24,246 nt of DNA from JAIBBG01 sp046304755. GTDB taxonomy: Bacteria > Bacteroidota > Bacteroidia > Flavobacteriales_D > Sanyastnellaceae. The stretch spans positions 1 to 24,246 of the forward strand of contig JBKCDO010000134.1 of the NCBI GenBank assembly GCA_046304755.1, given 5' to 3'. The notes beneath the pieces are model-generated. The model searched no databases, was not told the DNA's origin, and saw nothing but the letters and a program-made list of their open reading frames with translations. This document shows positions 17,660 to 24,246 of the stretch, piece by piece. Position 1 is the first letter of the stretch; every line of letters starts with the position of its first letter. The position numbers were made by a program, and so were the translations under genes.

Positions 17660-19063
17660 TTAATTCAACTCTCCAAGTAAATAAAGCAATTCAAGTTCGG
17701 TCACCTTCAATAGATATGAAGCTTCCACTTCCTGCAGCCGTAAATCAAACAGCTGCTGCTCTCGAACGTTAATCAAAAACACACTGCTTTCGCCTGAATT
17801 GAACTTCTCTCTTTCCGCTTCCAATAAGGTTTCCATGTTGCGCACATTGCCTTGAAGTGTCGCAAGTTGACTGCGTAATAAACCTAGATTTTGTATCGCG
17901 GCTATCGCTTTGTTTCGAGTCGTTGCAATCTTCACATCCGCCTCGAGGGTTGTTTCTTGAATCTTGATGCGTGTCAATTCTAGTTCCCCCTTGGCCTTGC
18001 GCATAAATATCGGCCATGCTAGTTGCGCGCCCCACTTATAATTGTTGGAAGAAATGACATCACTTGCACCTGCCGTAGGTTCGGTGAGCGCATTGTAGTG
18101 CACATTCACAATAGGCTTCAACGACTCTTTCTTCCAGCGCTCTTCTGCTCGCAAACGATCAAACACCGCAGCGTAACTCATCAACTCCGGATTACGATTG
18201 ACGATATCCATCGCCTTGGAGGTCAATACCGGGATATTGTCCGTTGCACCATCAAAACTAATTTCACGCTGCGGACGCACCGCATTTTCCAACAACACAT
18301 AATCACCCGTTTCGGTCAAAGACCATAAAAACGATCGCAGCTCCTGCTGCTCCTTGTTGACCTTCGTTCCGGCAGCATAAGCCTTTTGCATACGTTGCTG
18401 CAGTTGAATAAAAGTTTCCAGCGTGTCGATAGAAGCGACGTCGCCCAGCGAAAATCGCTGCTTGGTAATTTCCAGACGATTTGCCGCTATACTCACCCAG
18501 TCATTGCTGATATCCAAAACGCTGCGACTCATCCACCAGAGCCAATACTGCTTGTACGCATCATGCAACAACTCTTGGGTTATGGCCGCGCGCTGCAACT
18601 TTGAAAAAACGACAAACGCTTCCGCTTGTCGTAATTCTGTTCTTGCTTTATCTGTAATCAACCCCTGTCCGAGTGGAACAGCAACACCCACGCTCAATAG
18701 GCCGCTGTTGGGTGTTGTTTCTTCCGGATTGAAATAAGCACCATCTGCATTTTCATACAACGATTTAATCGTTACCGGTGCGCGCAAAGGCACATCCAGA
18801 CCAACAGCACTTTGATTATAGTACTCGGTTCCTTTGAAAAACTTGTATTGATAATTTCCCGATAAACGCGGATCAAAAGCACCCTTGGCGCGTGTCAACT
18901 CCTGCGCTCCTCGCTCTTCAGCCAAACCGGCATAAGCCAGTTTGGGATGGCTCTTCATCAACGAACGAAACTCTTCGAACGTTAGCACAGGTTCCGTTTG
19001 AGCGCTTACTGACTGAAGGCCCAATGAAGCGACTAAAACACATACTGATTGCAGCCTCTTCAT
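17660..19063 (-). CDS. TolC-type outer membrane efflux protein
   Basis: This encodes 467 residues from the ATG at 19061-19063. That start gives a signal peptide (residues 1-21, ending SVSAQ) and sits 1 nt after the stop of the HlyD-type gene with GGAG just upstream, indicating translational coupling. A longer frame to 19150 would overlap that gene and is rejected. The mature part has the long alternating helices and two beta-strand hairpins of the outer membrane efflux family, including the typical segment RFSLGDVASIDTLE near the middle. There is no lipobox, so unlike many OprM-type channels it is not predicted to be a lipoprotein. It is the last gene of the ABC-HlyD-TolC operon and should form the trimeric outer membrane duct for whatever the ABC transporter exports. 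Confidence 0.88.
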   Translation of the reverse strand: MKRLQSVCVLVASLGLQSVSAQTEPVLTFEEFRSLMKSHPKLAYAGLAEERGAQELTRAKGAFDPRLSGNYQYKFFKGTEYYNQSAVGLDVPLRAPVTIKSLYENADGAYFNPEETTPNSGLLSVGVAVPLGQGLITDKARTELRQAEAFVVFSKLQRAAITQELLHDAYKQYWLWWMSRSVLDISNDWVSIAANRLEITKQRFSLGDVASIDTLETFIQLQQRMQKAYAAGTKVNKEQQELRSFLWSLTETGDYVLLENAVRPQREISFDGATDNIPVLTSKAMDIVNRNPELMSYAAVFDRLRAEERWKKESLKPIVNVHYNALTEPTAGASDVISSNNYKWGAQLAWPIFMRKAKGELELTRIKIQETTLEADVKIATTRNKAIAAIQNLGLLRSQLATLQGNVRNMETLLEAEREKFNSGESSVFLINVREQQLFDLRLQEVEASYLLKVTELELLYLLGELN

Positions 19064-19064
19064 C

Positions 19065-20405
19065 TTACTTCTCCTTTTTGGGTTCAGCGCGATAATAATC
19101 AGGAGGGAATCCATTGAATTGCCTCCATATCTCATAAGCAATAGGAACATCCTTCAAGAGCGCCATACCGTGAGCGCCTGCGCCCACGCGAATGCCGGGA
19201 GGCCAGGGCAAGTCATCCGGATCAGGCGCTACAAGTACACGATACTCGCCATAGGAATTGGTGAAATTGTCAATGGCCACGATTACACCACCATACGTTC
19301 CGGCCGACGCACCGGGCCAACCGCTGAATACAAATGCAGGCCACCCATCGAATACAAATCGTACTTTTTGACCTACACTCAGCAATGGAAAATCAATAGG
19401 CTTGACCATCAACTCCACCGCAAGCGAGTTGTTCGCCGGCATGAGCGTGACCACCTCCTCTCCTTCCTTAAGCGTTTCCCCTATCCCTGTCTTCACGGCA
19501 CGTGTCACAAAGCCGTCTGCGGGCGAGGTGATGTAATAAAAACCGCTGCGCTGACTGTAGCCGGCATACTGACTTTGCAGCTTCGTCACTTGGGCCTCGG
19601 TATCATACAGAATACTCATCGTCGAAAACTTCTCACTTTCAGACTTGGAAATCTTGTCGCGAAAATCCTGCGCTATAGTGCTTAGCTCCGTTCGAGCATT
19701 GTTCAATTCCTGACGGGCAATCAACAACTTATTCTCCGTCTCAGTCTGCTTGGATCGTGCATTTTGATAAGCTACCTCACGTTGCTCCAACTCGGTCTTT
19801 GACTTTAATCCCTTTTCAAACAAAGCCTGAAAACGATCGTACTGTTCCCGGGCAACTGAAGCGTTATTCGCTGCCACCAAAGACTCAATACTATCAGACT
19901 GAACCTTCAACAACGCCTGTCTGATTTTTACTTCCTGCTGAGAGCGCTTCAGCTTGGCTCCTTCGTTGAGCGCATCAATTTGTCTATCGAGCGCTTCAAC
20001 TTTCTGCATATAACCCGACACACTCGCCTCCTTGCTTTTAATCTGGCCTTCTACGTTACCCAATAAATTCGGATCGAAATAGTCATCCTTGATTTCGGAG
20101 ATGCGCATGATGGTGTCCCCCTTTTTCACCAAGTCTCCTTCCCTGACATACCACTCTTCAATTTTCCCGGGAATAACCGTTTGAATGGACTGCGGACGTT
20201 GATCGGGTCTCAGTGATGTCAGGTTTCCTTTTCCACTCACGTTCTGCGTCCAAGGCAAACACAGTATGATGAGGAATAAGACCAACACAACCAAGAGCGT
20301 TCGTTTGAGTGCCTTACTCTTACCGGCAGCAGCCACTATGCGGAATGACTTAAAGTTTTCCGTATTGATCTTGTTTTTAATTGAGAAGTCTGAAATTTCC
20401 AGCAT
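19065..20405 (-). CDS. HlyD-family periplasmic adaptor (membrane fusion protein)
   Basis: This encodes 446 residues with a short cytoplasmic N-terminus, one transmembrane helix at about 35-51, the first half of a lipoyl/barrel-sandwich domain around 72-103, a long coiled-coil hairpin about 115-285 and the second half around 290-325 (ITSPADGFVTRAVKTG). A beta-barrel region follows, with the aromatic stretch FDGWPAFVFSGWPG at 352-365. It links the inner membrane ABC transporter to the TolC-type channel. The start at 20403-20405 lies 14 nt after the stop of the ABC gene with AGGA just before it. The C-terminus is extended compared with a minimal adaptor and ends in a basic KKEK tail encoded across the Shine-Dalgarno of the next gene. 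Confidence 0.9.
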   Translation of the reverse strand: MLEISDFSIKNKINTENFKSFRIVAAAGKSKALKRTLLVVLVLFLIILCLPWTQNVSGKGNLTSLRPDQRPQSIQTVIPGKIEEWYVREGDLVKKGDTIMRISEIKDDYFDPNLLGNVEGQIKSKEASVSGYMQKVEALDRQIDALNEGAKLKRSQQEVKIRQALLKVQSDSIESLVAANNASVAREQYDRFQALFEKGLKSKTELEQREVAYQNARSKQTETENKLLIARQELNNARTELSTIAQDFRDKISKSESEKFSTMSILYDTEAQVTKLQSQYAGYSQRSGFYYITSPADGFVTRAVKTGIGETLKEGEEVVTLMPANNSLAVELMVKPIDFPLLSVGQKVRFVFDGWPAFVFSGWPGASAGTYGGVIVAIDNFTNSYGEYRVLVAPDPDDLPWPPGIRVGAGAHGMALLKDVPIAYEIWRQFNGFPPDYYRAEPKKEK

Positions 20406-20419
20406 GTCCTTTGAGGTGC

Positions 20420-22063
20420 TTATGCAATATGAATGGTTCGCTGAACCAATTGCTGTACTGCAGGATTATTACTGATGATGACCACGGAGCAATTCGAGTT
20501 TGCTTTTAGAATACGCTCCAAAAGCTCCATCCGCTCTGCCGGTAAAATGGCTTGCAGGTTATCCTCCATGAGCAACATCTTCGGCTTTCCGGCTAAACAA
20601 CGCGCCAATATCATCTTACGAATGATGCCCGCTGACAACACCTTTCCTTCGGGGTCGATCATCGTCTCGTATCCTTCCGGAAGTGTGGTAATGTAGTCGT
20701 GCAAATTCACCATGCGCGCGGCATCCAATACTTCTTGTATACCAATATGGTCGCGGCCGCAGGTAATGTTTTGAATAACCGTTCCCTTAAAAACGCTTTG
20801 GTCGGCAAAGTTCTCTCCGATAACTTCACGCAAGGCAACAAGGTCCAAGTTCTCCAACGGCACATCATTCATGGTGATGCTGCCATCGAACTTCGCATAA
20901 TATCCTGTAATCAATTTCAGCAACAAGGTTTTGCCACTGCCATTCGGACCTGCAATACACACATGTTCTCCCGGTTTAACCTCCAGATTAAATCCCTTGA
21001 TAACCGCAGTTGTTGCGTCCGAAAAAGTGTACCCGAGATCTTGTATTTTTAAGTGTAACCCTGCTTCGCCGCCCGTTTCGCGGATATCAATGCCACCTTC
21101 ACGCTCAAGCGAGATATCAGTAATGCTTCCGATTTTGTCCAGCGCGGTCAACACATCGTAAACCGTGCTCATGTTGAGGATGATTTTCTCGACACTGCCG
21201 ATAATCATCAAAATCACAATTTCCGCCGCCACAAACTGACCGATGTTGATCTGGCCCTCAATCACCAATACACTGCCCGCGATTATCAACGCCGCCGCAA
21301 GCAACAACTTGAACACCACCAGTGCTTTGAATTGAATAACCAGTATAGAGAAATGGCGCTTTCGCGCATTCAAATAAGCCGAGGTATGTGTGTCTGTTTG
21401 CTCCAACGGCAACTTACTGCTGCCACTCAATTTAAACGTGGTGAACGTTCGGGAAAGTTCCTCCAGCCAATGCGCAACGGCGAACTTATGCTTGCTTTCT
21501 TCCAGACTGCTGTTCAAGCCCTCTTTGCCCGTAAACCGAAAAATACCAATCAACAACAGGGCTAAAAGAACGCCCAACATGATAAACAACGGATGATAAA
21601 AGGAAAGCAGAAGCAACCCGAAAACTATTTGAATTACCGCTGTAGAAAAATCCAGCAGTAGCTTAGAAACACCCTTTTGAACAGTCATGATTTCGAAGAA
21701 ACGATTCATGACTTCCGGAAAGTACTTTCCCTTAACCGAGTCGAATGAAGCGCGCGGCAATCGGTAAGCAAAATCAAATGAGGATTTCACAAAGAGTCGT
21801 TGCTCAATCGATTCGGTAATCGCCATTTGTCGCAACTGCAATAAGCCGTTAAAAAAAATTCCCAGTAGGACAAAAACAACCAACACGGCCCATGACGCTC
21901 TGAGCTGACCGGCTTGGAGTAGGTTGATTATGGCCTGAATACCCAGGGGCAAAGACAGATTGACCATCCCTTGAAATAGGGAAAAAATGTAGACATCACG
22001 GATATCAGACTGTTCTGAGCGCACAAGACGCCAAAGCCTAGTGAGTGGACTGGTAGTATTCAT
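20420..22063 (-). CDS. ABC half-transporter with degenerate nucleotide-binding motifs
   Basis: This encodes 547 residues from the ATG at 22061-22063, with GAGGGA upstream; the longer frame to 22135 has no good start context. An exporter-type membrane domain (about six helices, residues 20-310) is followed by an ATPase domain (335-547). There is no N-terminal C39 peptidase, so it is not a bacteriocin-processing type. Walker A is perfect (GPNGSGKT, 372-379) and the Q-loop Gln is present (Q422). The other motifs are altered: signature LSAGI at 476-480 instead of LSGGQ; Walker B MLLMED with Glu500-Asp501 in place of the usual Asp-Glu; no SALD D-loop (QAIL); and Asn532 where the switch His is expected (ISNNP). 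It probably works as a homodimer with the HlyD and TolC partners downstream. Cargo unknown. Confidence 0.88.
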   Translation of the reverse strand: MNTTSPLTRLWRLVRSEQSDIRDVYIFSLFQGMVNLSLPLGIQAIINLLQAGQLRASWAVLVVFVLLGIFFNGLLQLRQMAITESIEQRLFVKSSFDFAYRLPRASFDSVKGKYFPEVMNRFFEIMTVQKGVSKLLLDFSTAVIQIVFGLLLLSFYHPLFIMLGVLLALLLIGIFRFTGKEGLNSSLEESKHKFAVAHWLEELSRTFTTFKLSGSSKLPLEQTDTHTSAYLNARKRHFSILVIQFKALVVFKLLLAAALIIAGSVLVIEGQINIGQFVAAEIVILMIIGSVEKIILNMSTVYDVLTALDKIGSITDISLEREGGIDIRETGGEAGLHLKIQDLGYTFSDATTAVIKGFNLEVKPGEHVCIAGPNGSGKTLLLKLITGYYAKFDGSITMNDVPLENLDLVALREVIGENFADQSVFKGTVIQNITCGRDHIGIQEVLDAARMVNLHDYITTLPEGYETMIDPEGKVLSAGIIRKMILARCLAGKPKMLLMEDNLQAILPAERMELLERILKANSNCSVVIISNNPAVQQLVQRTIHIA

Positions 22064-22179
22064 AGTAAGTTCCCTCAGTTTCAGCCGGTTTGCGCATTCA
22101 GCAGGCAAAGGCCAAGGCAGAATTAGATGGTGCAATGTTAAGAAAGCACTTTTAACGCCGTAAAGTTCGTGAAAACTCC

Positions 22180-22887
22180 TTAGGAAAATTTAATGACCAC
22201 GCTATCGATGACGTGCGCCGCCTCCTCGCACTTATCGGTGGCGTTCTCCAAAAAGGTAATGACCTCTTTCATCTTGAGAATTGTCATGGCATCAGTTTCA
22301 TCGCGAAACATCGCCGCAATCGTATCATTCATGATGCGATCCGCCTCATTTTCCAGCGTGTTGATGGTGTGCAAATGCGCCTTCACTTTGCGCACATTCC
22401 TTAAGCTGCGCATTTCCTTCACAGCAGATTGAAGTTCGACTGCCGATAGGGTAATAATCTCAGCCAAACGAATCATCGCCGGGGTGATGGTGTGCACCTT
22501 GTATAAATCCAAACGCTTCGAAGTGCCGTAGATATAATCCACAACATCATCAATAGCTACGGCAAGCGCATGAATATCTTCTCGGTCGAAGGGTACGATA
22601 AACGTGTTTCCCGTTTCACGCATAATGGCATGCGTAATTTCATCACCCTGCTTCTCCAACAGGTTAATCCTTTCATGCGATTGAATACGCGTAACCGAAT
22701 CTGACTTTAATGCCGACTCTAACACCCGAGCAACCTCTACCAGGTTAGCACACGCCTGATCGAAGAGTGGATAAAATAACTTGTCCTTGGGCAGCAGTGC
22801 CTGAAATATAAAATCAATGGATCGTTTCACTAGGGGTTCTTCTTCATGCGAAGAAACCTGATTCACACTCTCATTTGATGCCGTCAT
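22180..22887 (-). CDS. DUF47/PhoU-like protein
   Basis: This encodes 235 residues and is all-helical, with the DUF47 family signature: FDREDIHALA at 100-109 followed by DDVVDYI at 113-119, then NEAD (180-183) and DKCEEAAHVID (218-228). These acidic E/D-x-x-x-D patterns bind metal clusters in the related PhoU family. DUF47 proteins are usually encoded beside PiT phosphate permeases and are thought to control them. Compared with the second copy at 23135 it has about 24 extra N-terminal residues. It is divergent from that copy and 116 bp upstream of the ABC operon on the same strand, so it could be co-transcribed with the transporter, although the gap is large enough for a separate promoter. Confidence 0.88.
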   Translation of the reverse strand: MTASNESVNQVSSHEEEPLVKRSIDFIFQALLPKDKLFYPLFDQACANLVEVARVLESALKSDSVTRIQSHERINLLEKQGDEITHAIMRETGNTFIVPFDREDIHALAVAIDDVVDYIYGTSKRLDLYKVHTITPAMIRLAEIITLSAVELQSAVKEMRSLRNVRKVKAHLHTINTLENEADRIMNDTIAAMFRDETDAMTILKMKEVITFLENATDKCEEAAHVIDSVVIKFS

Positions 22888-22967
22888 ACCGATTTAGAAT
22901 AAACTTGAACATGAGTTCATACTCCTCTAACAATTAAACAAAGATGACCCTTGCCCATACCCTTTAT

Positions 22968-23078
22968 GTTACCCCTGCGTTAACTCATCTCATCAGGAGG
23001 TGAAAATCAACCCTTGATTTTCAACCTCGTGTTAGCCGTGCGTTAAACACCGCTTTATCCCCTTAACAGTATGGTAAC
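22968..23078. promoter_or_regulatory. Three pairs of 11-bp-spaced GTTA/TTAAC repeats (putative Pho boxes)
   Basis: Within the 247-bp divergent region, GTTA(C/G)CC(C/G)TGCGTTAA occurs at 22968-22983 and again at 23031-23046 with two mismatches, 63 bp apart. In each, the two GTTA cores are exactly 11 bp apart. A third, looser pair is TTAAC at 23063-23067 and GTAAC at 23074-23078, again 11 bp apart. Two 11-bp direct repeats are the known geometry of PhoB and PhoP boxes, and TTAACA is the Bacillus PhoP core. Position between two DUF47 genes and a PiT gene fits phosphate control. The regulator assignment is inference. Confidence 0.5.
22997..23027. promoter_or_regulatory. Inverted repeat in the divergent DUF47 region
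   Basis: TGAAAATCAA (23001-23010) and its exact complement TTGATTTTCA (23014-23023) flank a CCC spacer. Pairing extends to GAGG/CCTC with a single-base bulge. No T run follows on either strand and it lies between two divergent genes, so an operator or leader hairpin is more likely than a terminator. It sits between the first two Pho-box-like repeats. Confidence 0.5.
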
Positions 23079-23134
23079 ATTAAATAAAGATTGGTTTTCG
23101 CTTACGCAACGTCATTTGCCGCAAAATTTCGCTT

Positions 23135-23770
23135 ATGAAACTGCTCAAAATGTTCGCGCCAAAGTCAGGCAAATTCTTCGACGCGTTTTCCAAAGCCACA
23201 ACCAACCTGGTTGCGATGTCAGACAAATTCAAAGAACTCCTCGATGCCGACGAACAATCCCGTGATGCTATCGTTCGACAAATCCACGATTTGGAACATG
23301 TCGGAGACCAAATCACGCACGCATTATTCACTGAGCTCAGCGAAAACTTCATCACTCCATTTGACCGCGAAGACATTCACTACTTAGCAACATCACTTGA
23401 CGATGTGGCAGATTTCATCAATGGAACAGCTTCTCGTATTTCCTTGTATCAGTTAAAGGAAATCGATCAGGTCATGCATGGATTGTCAAGCGTTCTGAAC
23501 CGTCAAGTAATAGAAATTCATAGTGCCATTCAAAATTTGCAACAAATGAAGAATGCTCAGCGCGTGAGGGAGGCCATCATAAGAATCAACGACCTTGAAA
23601 ACGAAGCCGACAGCATTTTCGACCTGGCCATTGCACGCCTGTTCTCTGAAGAAACCAATGCTATTGAAATGATCAAGAAAAAGGAAATTCTCTCTGTATT
23701 GGAAACTGCCACGGACAAGTGCGAAGACGTAGCCAATGCCATTGAATCCATTCTAGTCAAGAACTCATAA
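23135..23770 (+). CDS. DUF47/PhoU-like protein, PiT-associated
   Basis: This encodes 211 residues, a predicted helical bundle with FDREDIHYLA at 76-85, DDVADFI at 89-95, ENEAD at 155-159 and DKCEDVANAI at 194-203, the same signatures as the divergent copy at 22180. It starts at ATG 23135 with no obvious Shine-Dalgarno site. The PiT phosphate permease begins 9 nt after its stop, so the two are one operon. The likely role is regulation or gating of the permease, as proposed for DUF47-PiT pairs. The paralogues are clearly diverged, so this is an old duplication and not a recent one. Confidence 0.92.
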   Translation: MKLLKMFAPKSGKFFDAFSKATTNLVAMSDKFKELLDADEQSRDAIVRQIHDLEHVGDQITHALFTELSENFITPFDREDIHYLATSLDDVADFINGTASRISLYQLKEIDQVMHGLSSVLNRQVIEIHSAIQNLQQMKNAQRVREAIIRINDLENEADSIFDLAIARLFSEETNAIEMIKKKEILSVLETATDKCEDVANAIESILVKNS

Positions 23771-23779
23771 TCCACAGCC

Positions 23780-24246
23780 ATGGACTACTCCATTTTGCTA
23801 CTTTCAGTCATCGCACTGGCATTGATTTTTGACTTTATCAATGGTTTTCATGATGCTGCAAACTCCATTGCAACCGTTGTTTCAACAAAAGTACTTACGC
23901 CTTTTCAGGCCGTTGTTTGGGCGGCGTTTTTCAACTTCATTGCCTTCTTCATATTTAAAGACCACAGTGTTGCGACAACCATTGCTAAGTCGGTTAAAGA
24001 AGTTTATATCGATCCGTCACATCATCCACTGGCCATGATTTTCTCGGGACTCGTGGCAGCTATTGCGTGGAATTTGATTACCTGGTGGTACGGCATTCCG
24101 TCATCCTCTTCGCATACGCTTATCGGCGGATTTGCAGGTGCATTTCTCGCGGCATTTGGCTGGCAGGCCATCAACGGAGGAATCATTATTGCCACCGCGA
24201 TTTTCATTTTCGTGGCGCCAATGGCCGGTATGATTATGTCATACCT
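23780..24246 (+). CDS. pit: PiT-family inorganic phosphate transporter (5' part)
   Basis: The ATG at 23780 opens a frame that continues past the window end; 155 codons are visible. The N-terminal signature FDFINGFHDAANSIATVV and the later WWYGIPSSSSHTLIGG are typical of PiT permeases, which import phosphate as a metal-phosphate complex with H+ or Na+. Hydrophobic stretches at about residues 3-20, 40-60, 84-101, 114-127 and 134-152 are membrane helices. The small C-terminal portion and any internal loop domain lie outside the window. It is co-transcribed with the DUF47 gene 9 nt upstream. It is not truncated by mutation; only the window ends. Confidence 0.93.
   Translation, partial: MDYSILLLSVIALALIFDFINGFHDAANSIATVVSTKVLTPFQAVVWAAFFNFIAFFIFKDHSVATTIAKSVKEVYIDPSHHPLAMIFSGLVAAIAWNLITWWYGIPSSSSHTLIGGFAGAFLAAFGWQAINGGIIIATAIFIFVAPMAGMIMSY

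Noticed and set aside
19064..19150. Earlier start for the TolC-type gene
   Set aside because: It would overlap the end of the HlyD-type gene and hide the signal peptide; the ATG at 19063 with GGAG upstream fits better.
22064..22135. Earlier start for the ABC gene
   Set aside because: The extra 24 residues resemble no transporter N-terminus, and the ATG at 22063 has GAGGGA at a suitable distance.

Overview
The window looks like a chromosomal segment of a Bacteroidota bacterium, most likely a Flavobacteriales-like lineage. The evidence is two giant secreted proteins that end in type IX secretion system (T9SS) type A sorting domains (YPNP...G.Y motifs), Cys-rich GCTxxxACNYN...DDGSC repeats, SprB-like and PKD-like surface repeats, weak Shine-Dalgarno sites, and Bacteroidota-type TAnnTTTG promoter elements. 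No transposase, integrase, phage gene or CRISPR array is visible.

Layout. (1) Positions 1-351 carry no gene but hold a hairpin-rich extragenic repeat (copy A and partial copy C). (2) Positions 352-8622 (minus) encode a 2756-residue surface protein: an alpha/beta-hydrolase-like head, HYR-like domains, about ten 75-residue Ig-like repeats, one MopE-like unit, six 24-residue Cys-rich repeats and a T9SS tail. (3) Positions 8623-8990 hold its promoter, repeat copy B and a strong terminator. (4) A tRNA with anticodon CAT and DNA polymerase I (polA) follow, both on the minus strand. (5) Positions 12026-17590 (plus) encode a 1854-residue secreted protein with a lysyl-oxidase domain that keeps the copper-binding His motif and the Lys/Tyr pair of the LTQ cofactor. 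The same chain carries a dockerin-like pair, a cohesin-like domain, five MopE-type repeats and a T9SS tail. (6) A shared bidirectional terminator separates it from a convergent three-gene export operon on the minus strand (ABC half-transporter, HlyD-type adaptor, TolC-type outer membrane channel). (7) The right end is a divergent phosphate locus: one DUF47/PhoU-like gene on the minus strand, and a second DUF47 gene plus a PiT phosphate permease (cut by the window edge) on the plus strand. The intergenic region between them holds 11-bp-spaced GTTA/TTAAC repeats that resemble Pho boxes.

How the parts may work together. The two giant proteins should cross the inner membrane by Sec and the outer membrane by T9SS and end up on the surface or in the matrix. 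The lysyl-oxidase protein could oxidise lysines to allysine and so covalently cross-link surface or matrix proteins; that is an inference. The ABC/HlyD/TolC operon is a type-I-like export system with no cargo identified here, and its ATPase is unusually degenerate. The DUF47-PiT pair is a low-affinity phosphate (metal-phosphate) uptake unit. The items most worth a second look are the T9SS-delivered lysyl oxidase, the four-hairpin repeat with a compensatory stem change that brackets the giant gene, the altered ABC ATPase motifs, and the putative Pho boxes.
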